Shown: one piece after another, positions 9,136 through 17,921 of the stretch
Layout of the letters: the number at the start of each line of letters is the position of its first letter
Numbering within the stretch: position 1 is the first letter of the stretch
The notes under the pieces: model-generated
Database searches by the model: none
The model's input: only the letters and a program-made list of their open reading frames with translations
Told to the model about the DNA's origin: nothing
Source of the DNA: Streptomyces spinosus
GTDB lineage: Bacteria; Actinomycetota; Actinomycetes; Streptomycetales; Streptomycetaceae
Reading direction: 5' to 3'
Assembly: GCF_020400655.1 (NCBI RefSeq)
Contig: NZ_JAINRC010000016.1
Coordinates: 62,001-126,000 of the forward strand
Length of the DNA stretch: 64,000 nt
Program-made: the position numbers and the translations under genes

Positions 9136-9873
9136 ATGCTGCTCCTGGTCCTCCCGGCGGTCGTCCTCGCCCTCGTCACCTGGCAGGTCGTCGCCGACGG
9201 GCCGCTGCTCCGGCTGGACGCGGACGCCAGCCGGGCCCTGGTGCACCCTGACCGGTTCTCCCAGCTGCTCTCCGACCTCGGCAACGTCCAGGTCGCCCTG
9301 CCCGTGCTCGCCGTGGTCCTCGGGTACGTGGCCTGGCGGGGCCGGGCCGCCGGTGCCGGGCGGTGGTGGCTGCCGCCGCTGGCCGCGGCCGTGCTGATGG
9401 CGCTGGTCCCGGCGCTCGTCGTCCCGCTGAAGGAGTGGACGGCCCGGCCGGGGACACCGGTGGTGCCCCCGGGGACGGGCTACTTCCCCTCCGGTCACAC
9501 GACGACGGCCGCGGTCGCGTACGGTTCCGCGACCCTGCTCCTCCTGCCCTGGCTCCGCTCCCCCGCCGCCCGCCGCGTCCTGGTGGCGGGGTGCGCGGCC
9601 CTGGTCCTCGGGGTGTCGTACGGCCTGGTCCGCCACGGCTGGCACTGGCCGCTGGACGTGGTGGCCGGCTGGTGCCTGGGCACGGTGCTGCTGGCCGCCC
9701 TGTTTCGCGTGCTCAGCCGAAGTACGCGTCGAAGTTCTTCTGGAACTCCCAGTTCGCGTAGCGGTCCCAGTTCACCGACCACGTCATCAGACCCCGCAGC
9801 GCGGGCCAGGTCCCGTGGGTGGCGTACGAGCCGCAGTTCGTCCTCTTCGTCAGGCAGTCCAGGGTCTTGGTGA
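9136..9873 (+). CDS. PAP2-superfamily membrane phosphatase
   Basis: The 245-residue integral membrane protein carries phosphatidic-acid-phosphatase type 2 motifs: KEWTARP, PSGHTTTA and HWPLDVVAG. These enzymes dephosphorylate lipid phosphates such as phosphatidate or undecaprenyl diphosphate at the outer membrane face. About five hydrophobic segments are visible. The family core ends near residue 195. The last 50 residues are a Ser/Arg/Pro-rich tail that is simply the antisense of the chitinase 3' end, so the gene overlaps its convergent neighbour by 161 bases. The ATG follows gccaagctggggcc, with no clear ribosome site. Confidence 0.83.
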   Translation: MLLLVLPAVVLALVTWQVVADGPLLRLDADASRALVHPDRFSQLLSDLGNVQVALPVLAVVLGYVAWRGRAAGAGRWWLPPLAAAVLMALVPALVVPLKEWTARPGTPVVPPGTGYFPSGHTTTAAVAYGSATLLLLPWLRSPAARRVLVAGCAALVLGVSYGLVRHGWHWPLDVVAGWCLGTVLLAALFRVLSRSTRRSSSGTPSSRSGPSSPTTSSDPAARARSRGWRTSRSSSSSSGSPGSW

Positions 9874-11521
9874 CCTCCGGCGGGGAGACGTAGCCGTTGC
9901 CCGCGTTCGTGGACGCCGGCATGCCGATCGCGACCTGGTCGGGGCGCAGCGGCGGGAAGACGTTGTTCGGGTCGCCCGCGACCGGGAAGCCGGTGAGGAG
10001 CATGTCGGTCATGGCGATGTGGAAGTCGGCGCCGCCCATGGAGTGGTACTGGTTGTCCAGGCCCATGATCGGGCCGGAGTTGTAGTCCTGGACGTGCAGG
10101 AGCGTGAGGTCGTCGCGCAGGGCGTGGATGACCGGGAGGTAGGCGCCGCAGCGGGGGTCCTGGCCGCCCCATTTGCCGGTGCCGTAGTACTGGTAGCCGT
10201 TCTGCACGAAGAAGGTCTCCGGGGCCATGGTGAGGACGAACTTCGCGCCGTACTTGGCCTTCAGCGTCTTCAGCGCGGAGATGAGGTTCACGATCACGGG
10301 GGTGGTCGGGTTCCTGAAGTCCGTGTCGTCGGCGTTCAGGGACAGCGAGTGGCCCTCGAAGTCGATGTCCAGGCCGTCGAGGCCCCAGGTGTCGATGATC
10401 TTCGAGACGGAGGAGACGAAGGTGTCGCGGGCCGCGGTCGTGGTGAGCTGGACCTGGCCGTTCTGGCCGCCGATCGAGATCAGGACCTTCTTGCCGGCGG
10501 CCTGCTTGGCCTTGATCGCGGCCTTGAAGTCGGCGTCGCTCTCCACGTTCGGGCATTCGGTGACCGGGCAGCGGGTGAACCGGATGTCCCCCGAGGTGAC
10601 CGAGGTCGGCTCGCCGAAGGCCAGGTCGATGACGTCCCAGCTGTCGGGGACGTCGGCGAGGCGGGTGTAGCCGGCGCCGTTGGCAAAGCTGGCGTGCAGG
10701 TAGCCGACGAGGGCGTGGGCGGGCAGGTCGGACGGGCCGCCGCCCCCGCCGGTGCCGGTCGTCGCGGTCACGACGGCGGACTTCGCGGACTCCCCGGCGT
10801 CGTTCACCGCGGTGACCTGGAAGCTGTACGCCGTCGAGGCCGCGAGGCCGGAGACGGTGGCCGAGGTGCCGGTCACCGTCTGCACCCTGGTGCCGTCGCG
10901 GTAGACCGCGTAGCCGTTCGCGCCGGTCACCGCGGACCAGGACAGCCCGACGGAGGACGAGGTCACGGTGGTGGTCCGCAGGCCGGTGGGGGCGGCGGGC
11001 GGCTGTGTGGTGCCGCTGCCGCCGGGGCCGATCAGGGTGAGGTCGTCGGCGTTGTAGGCGCCGGTGCCGTACCAGCCGTGGGTGTAGATCGTGACCTTGG
11101 TGGTGGCCGCCCCGGTACGGAAGGTGGTGCTGAGCTTCTGCCAGTCGGGGGCGGACTGGGTCCAGGCGGAGACGTCGGTGGTGCCGGTGCCGCTCGCGCC
11201 GAGGTAGACGTAGGAGCCGCGGACGTACCCGGACAGGGTGTACTGCGCGTTCGGCTGGACGGTCACCGTCTGGGAGCACTGGGCGTTGTCGCTGCCGGCC
11301 GGGGTGGCCTGGAGCGCCGCGCTCCCGCTGTGCACGGGTGAGGTGACGGTGGTGCCGGCGGTGCAGGTCCAGCCGGTCAGGCCGGACTCGAAGCCGCCGT
11401 TGACCGCGACGTCGGCGTCGGCCGCGCGGGCGGCCGACGAGAGCGCGGTGATGCCGGGCACGGCCAGCAGTGCGGCGGTGAGCACGGCGAGGACGGATCT
11501 GGGGCGTCTGGCGCGGTCCAC
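9713..11521 (-). CDS. chiB: Secreted GH18 chitinase with carbohydrate-binding and fibronectin III modules
   Basis: The 602-residue exoenzyme hydrolyses chitin. It has a signal peptide (RARRPRSVL, hydrophobic core, ARA cleavage near residue 33), a beta-sandwich carbohydrate-binding module (about 35-160), a fibronectin type III domain (about 170-255), and a C-terminal GH18 barrel with the catalytic DGLDIDFE at 382-389. I chose the GTG at 11521 because a GGAGG sits five bases upstream. An earlier in-frame GTG at 11563 would add 14 non-signal-like residues. A DasR-type operator lies upstream. The chiB name rests on remembered position and domain order. Confidence 0.9.
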   Translation of the reverse strand: MDRARRPRSVLAVLTAALLAVPGITALSSAARAADADVAVNGGFESGLTGWTCTAGTTVTSPVHSGSAALQATPAGSDNAQCSQTVTVQPNAQYTLSGYVRGSYVYLGASGTGTTDVSAWTQSAPDWQKLSTTFRTGAATTKVTIYTHGWYGTGAYNADDLTLIGPGGSGTTQPPAAPTGLRTTTVTSSSVGLSWSAVTGANGYAVYRDGTRVQTVTGTSATVSGLAASTAYSFQVTAVNDAGESAKSAVVTATTGTGGGGGPSDLPAHALVGYLHASFANGAGYTRLADVPDSWDVIDLAFGEPTSVTSGDIRFTRCPVTECPNVESDADFKAAIKAKQAAGKKVLISIGGQNGQVQLTTTAARDTFVSSVSKIIDTWGLDGLDIDFEGHSLSLNADDTDFRNPTTPVIVNLISALKTLKAKYGAKFVLTMAPETFFVQNGYQYYGTGKWGGQDPRCGAYLPVIHALRDDLTLLHVQDYNSGPIMGLDNQYHSMGGADFHIAMTDMLLTGFPVAGDPNNVFPPLRPDQVAIGMPASTNAGNGYVSPPEVTKTLDCLTKRTNCGSYATHGTWPALRGLMTWSVNWDRYANWEFQKNFDAYFG

Positions 11522-11568
11522 AAGGGCCTCCGGTTGCCGGGGAGTTGGAGGAGCGGAGCGCACACAAC

Positions 11569-11582
11569 TTGGTCCAGACCAA
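11569..11582. promoter_or_regulatory. DasR-responsive element (dre-like operator)
   Basis: TTGGTCCAGACCAA is a near-perfect palindrome matching the GntR-type DasR box (TGGTCTAGACCA core) known to repress chitinase and N-acetylglucosamine genes in Streptomyces. It lies 48-61 bases upstream of the chitinase GTG, where it would block a promoter. Seen in sequence; binding is inferred. Confidence 0.75.
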
Positions 11583-11606
11583 TCGCGTTGTCAAGGTGCC
11601 GGGGCG

Positions 11607-12065
11607 TCAGCGGTTCCCCCCTGACTCCCCCGCGGCCCTCGCCGCCGCCTCGTGCATCGCCAGTTCCAGCAGTGCCGGGTCGGTCAGCGTCCCCGAGCCG
11701 TCCGGCGGCACCAGCCAGCGCACGCCCCGGGTCACCCGGCCCGGATACGGCACGACGATCCAGGTGCCGGCCCCCGCGGTCCTGATCCCGGTGCCGAGCC
11801 AGCGGGCAGCGGTGCCCGGGGGCACGAGGAACCCGACCCGGTTGTCGCCGAAGTCGACGAGCACCGGGCCGAGTTGATCGAGGACGCGGGTGAGCACGTC
11901 GAGGGTCGGGTAGCCGAGGGCACCCGGCAGGATCAGGACGTCCCACGCCTTGCCCGCGGGCAGCAGCGCGACCCCGAGGGGGTTGCGCTCCCACTGCCGG
12001 CGGCAGGCCTCGGGGTCCGGTGCGACGGATGCCAGCCAGTCGACCGCCGTCTTCGCCCCAGTCAT
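11607..12065 (-). CDS. Conserved hypothetical protein, primase-polymerase-like N-terminal fold suspected
   Basis: The 152-residue soluble protein has no signal peptide or membrane segment. The stretches WDVLILPGALGYPTLDVLTR and GFLVPPGTA recall short actinobacterial proteins annotated as bifunctional DNA primase/polymerase N-terminal domains, but the catalytic acidic residues of that family are not evident to me. The ATG at 12065 has a good GGGAGG ribosome site. It stands between the oxidase operon and the chitinase, on the same strand, with the chitinase operator just beyond its stop. Function unknown. Confidence 0.65.
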   Translation of the reverse strand: MTGAKTAVDWLASVAPDPEACRRQWERNPLGVALLPAGKAWDVLILPGALGYPTLDVLTRVLDQLGPVLVDFGDNRVGFLVPPGTAARWLGTGIRTAGAGTWIVVPYPGRVTRGVRWLVPPDGSGTLTDPALLELAMHEAAARAAGESGGNR

Positions 12066-12232
12066 AGAAGGCCTCCCTTTCTCCCGTGGTTACCGCGGAC
12101 GCGGTCGCGTCCGTCACGAGGGAGAGGGAGGCCCTCCGGGGAGCATTACGCGGGTTCGGCCGACTTGTTGCGCCGGTCCGGGCAGACCCCGGCCAGGGCC
12201 CCGCGAGCCCGGCCTGATCCAAACGAGAGGTT

Positions 12233-13663
12233 CTAACTGTCGAAGCCCAGTCCCAGCCGGTCCATCGTCCGCAGCCACAGGTTCCGGCGGCCCCCGTGGG
12301 CGTCCGCGCGGGCCAGCGACCACTTGGTCAGGGCGATGCCCGTCCAGGCGAAGGGCTCCGGCGGGAACGGCAGCGGCTTCTTGCGGACCATCTCCAGCTC
12401 GGTCCGCTCGGTGCGCTCCCCGTCCAGCAGGTCCAGCATCACGTCCGCCCCGAACCGGGTCGCGCCGACGCCGAGGCCGGTGTAACCCGCCGCGTAGGCC
12501 ACGCGGCCCTGGTGGGCGGTGCCGAAGAACGCCGAGAAGCGGGAGCAGGTGTCGATCGCGCCGCCCCAGGCGTGGGTGAAGCGGACGCCCTCCAGCTGCG
12601 GGAAGCACGTGAAGAAGTGCCCCGCGAGCTTGGCGTACGTCTCGGGCCGGTCGTCGTACTCGGCCCGGACCCGGCCGCCGTAGGGGTAGATCGCGTCGTA
12701 GCCGCCCCACAGGACACGGTTGTCGGCGGACAGCCGGAAGTAGTGGAACTGGTTCGCCGAGTCCCCGAGACCCTGTCTGTTCTTCCAGCCGATCGAGGCG
12801 AGCTGCTCGGCGGTCAGCGGCTCGGTCATCAGGGCGTAGTCGTAGACGGGGACGGTGTAGGAGCGCACGCGGCGCAGCAGGCTCGGGAAGATGTTCGTGC
12901 CGAGCGCGACCTTGCGGGCGCGGACGGCGCCGTACGGAGTGCGTACGGCCATCCCGGCGCCGTAGCTCCTCAGGGACAGGGCGGGCGTGTGCTCGTACAC
13001 CCGCACCCCGAGCTCCAGGCAGGCCTTCTTCAGGCCCCACGCCAGCTTGGCCGGGTGGAGCATGGCCACGCCCCGGCGGTCCCACAGGCCGGCCTCGAAA
13101 GTGGGCGAGTTCACCTGCTCGCGCACGGCGTCGGCGTCCAGGAACTCGATGTCGTCCGCGAGGCCCCTCTCCTGGAGTTCCCGGTGCCAGTCGCGCAGTT
13201 CCCAGGCCTGGTAGGTCTCGGTGGCGACGTCGATCTCGCCGGTGCGTTCGAAGTCGCAGTCGATGCCGTGCCGGGCGATCGCCGCCTCGATCCCGTCGAG
13301 GTTGCGCCGGCCCAGTTCCTGAAGCCTGTGGATCTCGTCGGGCCAGCGGGCCAGGCCGTTGGGCAGGCCGTGCGTGAGGGAGGCGGCGCAGAAGCCGCCG
13401 TTGCGGCCGGAGGCGGCCCAGCCCACCTCGCGGCCTTCCAGCAGCACCACATCGCGCCGCGGGTCGCGCTCCTTGGCGTTCAGCGCGGTCCACAGCCCGC
13501 TGTAGCCGCCGCCCACGACCAGCAGGTCGCACGTCTCGGTGCCGGTGAGGGCGGGCTCGGCGGGTGGCTTGCCGGGGTCTTCCAGCCAGTACGGGACCGG
13601 CTGGGCTTCGGAGAGAGAGGCGATCCAGTTGTCTTTGCCACGGCTCATGGCGCTTGGGGCCAT
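12233..13663 (-). CDS. FAD-dependent amine oxidoreductase (PuuB/DAO type)
   Basis: The 476-residue protein has an N-terminal Rossmann FAD motif (LLVVGGGYSGLWTAL, about 45-60) and the D-amino-acid-oxidase fold of gamma-glutamylputrescine and glycine oxidases, including GWAASGRNGG and a C-terminal GYTGLGVGATRFG flavin contact. It is the last gene of a six-gene minus-strand operon with a putrescine-type importer and an aldehyde dehydrogenase, so oxidation of putrescine or a glutamylated polyamine to an aldehyde fits best (inference). AGGGAG precedes the ATG; a second ATG five codons in is possible. Confidence 0.88.
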   Translation of the reverse strand: MAPSAMSRGKDNWIASLSEAQPVPYWLEDPGKPPAEPALTGTETCDLLVVGGGYSGLWTALNAKERDPRRDVVLLEGREVGWAASGRNGGFCAASLTHGLPNGLARWPDEIHRLQELGRRNLDGIEAAIARHGIDCDFERTGEIDVATETYQAWELRDWHRELQERGLADDIEFLDADAVREQVNSPTFEAGLWDRRGVAMLHPAKLAWGLKKACLELGVRVYEHTPALSLRSYGAGMAVRTPYGAVRARKVALGTNIFPSLLRRVRSYTVPVYDYALMTEPLTAEQLASIGWKNRQGLGDSANQFHYFRLSADNRVLWGGYDAIYPYGGRVRAEYDDRPETYAKLAGHFFTCFPQLEGVRFTHAWGGAIDTCSRFSAFFGTAHQGRVAYAAGYTGLGVGATRFGADVMLDLLDGERTERTELEMVRKKPLPFPPEPFAWTGIALTKWSLARADAHGGRRNLWLRTMDRLGLGFDS

Positions 13664-13718
13664 GATTTCAACTCCCTACAGAGGACGTTTCCCTACACAG
13701 GACGTTCCGGGAAAGGGC

Positions 13719-14519
13719 TTATGCCTTTTGCTTGTTCCGGCGGTTGCCGACGACCATCGACGTCAGCACGAACAGGACGGCGATCAGGAACATGGCCGTG
13801 CCGATCACGTTGATCTGGACGGGCGTTCCACGCTGGGCCGAGCCCCACACGAACATGGGGAAGGTGACGGTCGAGCCCGCGTTGAAGTTGGTGATGATGA
13901 AGTCGTCGAAGGAGAGCGCGAACGACAGCAGCGCGCCCGCGGCGATCCCGGGGGCCGCGATGGGCAGGGTGACCCGCAGGAAGGTCTGCACGGGACCGGC
14001 GTACAGGTCCCGGGCGGCCTCCTCCAGACGCGGGTCCATCGACATCACACGGGCCTTGACCGCGGTGACGACGAAGCTCAGGCAGAACATGATGTGGGCG
14101 ATGAGGATCGTGAAGAAGCCCAGCTGGGCGCCCATGTTCAGGAACAGGGTGAGCAGCGAGGCGGCCATGACGACCTCGGGCATCGCCATCGGCAGGAAGA
14201 TCAGCGAGTTGACGGCGCCCCGCGCGCGGAAGCGGTAGCGGACCAGCGCGAAGGAGATCATCGTGCCGAGGATCGTGGCGCCGACCGTCGCCCACACGGC
14301 GATCTGGAGGCTGATGGACAGCGAGCCGCACATGTCGGCGACACCGCAGGGGTCCTTCCAGGCGTGCGTGGAGAACCGCTGCCATTCGTAGTTGAAGCGC
14401 CCCTTCGGTTTGTTGAAGGAGAACACCGTGACGATGACGTTCGGCAGCAGGAGATAGGCGAGGGTCAGCAGTCCGGCGATGACGACGAGATGGCGCTTGA
14501 GCCAGGTGACGAACGGCAT
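13719..14519 (-). CDS. potC: Polyamine ABC transporter permease, PotC/PotI-like
   Basis: The 266-residue inner-membrane protein has six predicted segments and the permease EAA motif EEAARDLYAGPVQTFLRVTLP region that contacts the ATPase. It is the second permease of the importer. Its ATG directly abuts the stop of the preceding permease gene, indicating translational coupling. Putrescine/spermidine specificity is inferred from the neighbouring PotD-like protein and catabolic enzymes. Confidence 0.9.
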   Translation of the reverse strand: MPFVTWLKRHLVVIAGLLTLAYLLLPNVIVTVFSFNKPKGRFNYEWQRFSTHAWKDPCGVADMCGSLSISLQIAVWATVGATILGTMISFALVRYRFRARGAVNSLIFLPMAMPEVVMAASLLTLFLNMGAQLGFFTILIAHIMFCLSFVVTAVKARVMSMDPRLEEAARDLYAGPVQTFLRVTLPIAAPGIAAGALLSFALSFDDFIITNFNAGSTVTFPMFVWGSAQRGTPVQINVIGTAMFLIAVLFVLTSMVVGNRRNKQKA

Positions 14520-15449
14520 TTAGACCAGGTCCTCCGTCCCGGACCGGCGGATGTAGAACGTGACCATGGCCAGGATCGCGGCCATGAGGATGAAGGAGAG
14601 GGCCGCGGCCGTCGGGTAGTCGAGGATGCGCAGGAACTGCGTCTGGATGACGTTGCCGATCATGCGGGTGTCGGTGGAGCCGAGGAGTTCGGCGTTGACG
14701 TAGTCACCGGCCGCCGGGATGAAGGTCAGCAGCGTCCCGGAGACCACGCCCGGCATGGACAGCGGGAAGGTGACCTTGCGGAAGGTGGTCCACGGCTTGG
14801 CGTACAGGTCGCCGGCCGCCTCGTGCAGCCGGCCGTCGATCCGCTCCAGCGAGGTGTACAGCGGCAGGATCATGAACGGCAGGAAGTTGTACGTCAGGCC
14901 GCACACGACCGCGAGCGGGGTGGCCAGGACGCGGTCGCCCGCCGTCCAGCCGAGCCAGTTGGTGAGGTCCAGGACGTGCAGTGAGTTCAGCGTGTGCACG
15001 ACCACGCCGTTGTCGGCGAGGATCGTCTTCCAGGCCAGGGTGCGGATCAGGAAGCTGGTGAAGAACGGCGCGATCACCAGGATCATGATCAGGTTCTTCC
15101 AGCGGCCCGCGCGGAAGGCGATGAGGTAGGCCAGCGGGTAACCGAGCAGCAGGCACAGCACGGTCGCGGCGGCGGCGTAGAACACGGACCGCAGGAACTG
15201 CGGCCAGTACGCGGACAGGGCGTCCCAGTACGTCGCGAAGTGCCAGGTGACCTTGTAGCCGTCCTCCAGGGAGCCCTGCTGCACGGAGGTGGAGGCCTGG
15301 TAGAGCATCGGCAGCGCGAAGAAGACGATCAGCCACAGGATGCCCGGAAGCAGCAGCCAGTACGGGGTGAACCGGCCACGCCTGCGCGGGGGCTTCTTCT
15401 CCGGGGCCGCGGGCGCGAGAGGCGGTGGCGCCTCGGTGAGGGTGGACAT
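14520..15449 (-). CDS. potB: Polyamine ABC transporter permease, PotB/PotH-like
   Basis: The 309-residue membrane protein has a basic Pro-rich N-terminus, about six transmembrane segments, and an EAA loop (LHEAAGDLYAKPWTTFRKVT). It forms the channel with the PotC-like partner. The start overlaps the stop of the ATPase gene by one base (TGATG) and the stop touches the next start, so the importer genes are tightly coupled. Confidence 0.9.
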   Translation of the reverse strand: MSTLTEAPPPLAPAAPEKKPPRRRGRFTPYWLLLPGILWLIVFFALPMLYQASTSVQQGSLEDGYKVTWHFATYWDALSAYWPQFLRSVFYAAAATVLCLLLGYPLAYLIAFRAGRWKNLIMILVIAPFFTSFLIRTLAWKTILADNGVVVHTLNSLHVLDLTNWLGWTAGDRVLATPLAVVCGLTYNFLPFMILPLYTSLERIDGRLHEAAGDLYAKPWTTFRKVTFPLSMPGVVSGTLLTFIPAAGDYVNAELLGSTDTRMIGNVIQTQFLRILDYPTAAALSFILMAAILAMVTFYIRRSGTEDLV

Positions 15450-16618
15450 CAGGCGGCGGCCTCTTCCTCGGTGCCCGCGGAGCCCACTGTCCCAGCGAGC
15501 AGGGACTGAGCGGCGTCCAGGCCGAACGTGTGCGCCGGGCTCCAGTGCAGGACCACGTCGGCGCCGGGGACGAGCCGGCCGTCCCGCTCGACGTTCTGCA
15601 CGTACACCGCCAACTCGTCGCAGACCGGGCTGTCGATGACGTACTGCGTGGAGACGCCGATGAAGCTGGCGTCGGCGATCGTGCCGGTGAGGCGGTTGCG
15701 GCCGTCCGGGATCTCCCCCGCGTCGTCGGCGTGCGTGAGCGAGATCTTCTCCGGGCGGATGCCGACCAGCACCTTGCCGCCTGCCGTCGTCGGGGCGGAA
15801 CAGCGCGCCTCGGGCAGCACCAGCTTGCCGCCGCCCGCCTTGAGCACGATGTCGTCGCCGTTCTTCGTGTCGACCTCGGCCTCGATGAGGTTGGAGGTCC
15901 CGAGGAAGTTCGCGACGAAGGTGCTCCGCGGGTTCTCGTACAGGTCGGCCGGCGAGCCGAGCTGCTCGACCCGGCCGCCGTTCATCACGGCGACCGTGTC
16001 GGCCATGGTCATGGCCTCCTCCTGGTCGTGCGTGACGTGGACGAAGGTGATGCCGACCTCGGTCTGGATGCGCTTGAGCTCCAGCTGCATCTGGCGGCGC
16101 AGCTTGAGGTCCAGCGCGCCGAGCGGCTCGTCCAGCAGGAGCACCTTGGGGTGGTTGATCAGCGCGCGGGCCACGGCGACGCGCTGCTGCTGGCCGCCGG
16201 AGAGCTGGTGCGGCTTCTTGCGCGCCTGCTCGCCGAGCTGGACCAGCTCCAGCATGTCCTCCACCTGCTTCTTCACGCTCTTGATGCCGCGCCGGCGCAG
16301 GCCGAAGGCGACGTTCTCGAAGATGTCGAGGTGCGGGAAGAGGGCGTAGGACTGGAAGACCGTGTTCACCGGCCGTTTGTACGGCGGCAGGTGAGTGACG
16401 TCCTGCTCGCCGAGCCGGACGGTGCCCGTCGTGGGCTCCTCCAGGCCGGCGATCATGCGCAGGGTGGTGGTCTTGCCGCAGCCGGAGGCGCCGAGCAGGG
16501 CGAAGAAGGAGCCCTCGGGCACGGTCAGGTCCAGCGGGTGCACGGCGGTGAAGGACCCGTACGTCTTGGAGATGCCGGAGAGGCGGACGTCGCCGCTGTT
16601 GTCTGGTGTCGTCTTCAT
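15449..16618 (-). CDS. potA: Polyamine ABC transporter ATP-binding protein, PotA-like
   Basis: The 389-residue ATPase energises polyamine import. It shows Walker A LGASGCGKTTT, the signature LSGGQQQR, Walker B VLLLDEP and the switch histidine in VTHDQEEA, followed by a C-terminal TOBE regulatory domain (about 300-380). The ATG at 16618 is preferred because AGGGG lies ten bases upstream. An in-frame GTG at 16627 overlapping the upstream stop is the alternative. Confidence 0.92.
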   Translation of the reverse strand: MKTTPDNSGDVRLSGISKTYGSFTAVHPLDLTVPEGSFFALLGASGCGKTTTLRMIAGLEEPTTGTVRLGEQDVTHLPPYKRPVNTVFQSYALFPHLDIFENVAFGLRRRGIKSVKKQVEDMLELVQLGEQARKKPHQLSGGQQQRVAVARALINHPKVLLLDEPLGALDLKLRRQMQLELKRIQTEVGITFVHVTHDQEEAMTMADTVAVMNGGRVEQLGSPADLYENPRSTFVANFLGTSNLIEAEVDTKNGDDIVLKAGGGKLVLPEARCSAPTTAGGKVLVGIRPEKISLTHADDAGEIPDGRNRLTGTIADASFIGVSTQYVIDSPVCDELAVYVQNVERDGRLVPGADVVLHWSPAHTFGLDAAQSLLAGTVGSAGTEEEAAA

Positions 16619-16623
16619 CGTCG

Positions 16624-17871
16624 TCACGCCCCTGTGAGCTTCGCGAACTTCTCTTCGTAGGCCGTCTCTTCCTTCTGGCTCAGGGAGCGGAAGGCGTGGG
16701 ACCTCGCCTGCATGGCCTTGTCGGGGACGATCAGCGGGTTGTCCGCCGCGTCCTTGTCGATCTTCGCAAGGTAGGGCTTCACACCGTCGACGGGCGTCAC
16801 GTAGTTGATGTACGCGGCGAGCGCGGCGGCCTGCTGGGGCTCGTAGTAGAAGTCGATGAGCCGCTCGGCGTTCGTCTTGTGCCGCGCCTTGTTGGGGACG
16901 CACAGGTTGTCGGTCGACGTCATGTAGCCGCTGTCGGGGATGACGAAGTCGACGTCCGGGCTGTCCGCCTTGAGCTGGACCACGTCGCCCGCCCAGGCGA
17001 CACAGGCCGCGAAGTCGCCCTTGGTCAGGTCGGAGGTGTAGTCGTTGCCGGTGAAGCGGCGGATCTGGCCCTTGTCGACGGCCTTCTGGAGGCGGGCGAT
17101 CGCCGCGTCGAAGTCGTCGTCGGTGAACTTCGCCGGGTCCTTGCCCATGTCCAGCAGGGTCATGCCGACGGAGTCCCGCATCTCCGACAGGAAGCCCACG
17201 CGCCCCTTCAGCCTGGGGTTGTCGAGCAGGTCGGAGACCGACTTCACCTCGATGCCGTCGAGCGCCTTCTTGTTGTAGGCGATCACGGTGGAGATGCCCT
17301 GCCAGGGGTACGAGTACGCCCGCCCGGGGTCCCAGTCGGGGTTACGGAACTGGGGCGAGAGGTTGGTGTACGCGTGCGGGAGGTTCGACGGGTCGAGCTT
17401 TTGCACCCAGCCCAGGCGGATCAGCCGGGCGGCCAGCCAGTCGGTGAGGACGATGAGGTCCCGGCCGGTGTCCTGGCCCGCGGCGAGCTGCGGCTTGATC
17501 TTGCCGAAGAACTCGTTGTTGTCGTTGATGTCCTCGCTGTAGTTGACCGTGATCCCGGTCCGCCGGCGGAAGGTCTCCAGGGTGGGGTGGTGCTTGCCGC
17601 TGTCGTCGACGTCGATGTACTCGGTCCAGTTGGAGAAGTTCACGACCTTCTCCCGGGCCGAGTGGTCCTGGGCGGAGGTGCCGCCCTGGGTCTTGCCCGC
17701 GGCGGGGATCCCGCAGCCGCTCAGCGCCCCGAGGCCGCCGGCGGCGAGCGCGCCGCCCGCGGACGCCCGCAGCAGCGACCGGCGGGTCAGAGCGGCCCTG
17801 CCGCCCAGCAGGCTGCGCCGCATGGCGGCCGCCTGGGGCGGAGTGAGGCGGTCGGGCTCGTACTGCTCCAT
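16624..17871 (-). CDS. potD: Polyamine-binding lipoprotein, PotD-like
   Basis: The 415-residue extracellular solute-binding protein has a twin-arginine motif (TRRSLLRASAGG) followed by a lipobox LSGC, so it is probably exported folded by Tat and lipid-anchored. The mature domain is a full-length spermidine/putrescine binder (FSNWTEYIDVDD at its start). It delivers ligand to the three downstream importer genes. A paralogue at 31692-32801 lacks part of this first lobe. Confidence 0.92.
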   Translation of the reverse strand: MEQYEPDRLTPPQAAAMRRSLLGGRAALTRRSLLRASAGGALAAGGLGALSGCGIPAAGKTQGGTSAQDHSAREKVVNFSNWTEYIDVDDSGKHHPTLETFRRRTGITVNYSEDINDNNEFFGKIKPQLAAGQDTGRDLIVLTDWLAARLIRLGWVQKLDPSNLPHAYTNLSPQFRNPDWDPGRAYSYPWQGISTVIAYNKKALDGIEVKSVSDLLDNPRLKGRVGFLSEMRDSVGMTLLDMGKDPAKFTDDDFDAAIARLQKAVDKGQIRRFTGNDYTSDLTKGDFAACVAWAGDVVQLKADSPDVDFVIPDSGYMTSTDNLCVPNKARHKTNAERLIDFYYEPQQAAALAAYINYVTPVDGVKPYLAKIDKDAADNPLIVPDKAMQARSHAFRSLSQKEETAYEEKFAKLTGA

Positions 17872-17921
17872 GCGCGTGGTGCCCTTTCGGAGGATCGGCC
17901 TGGTCGGTGGCCTGGTCGTCG

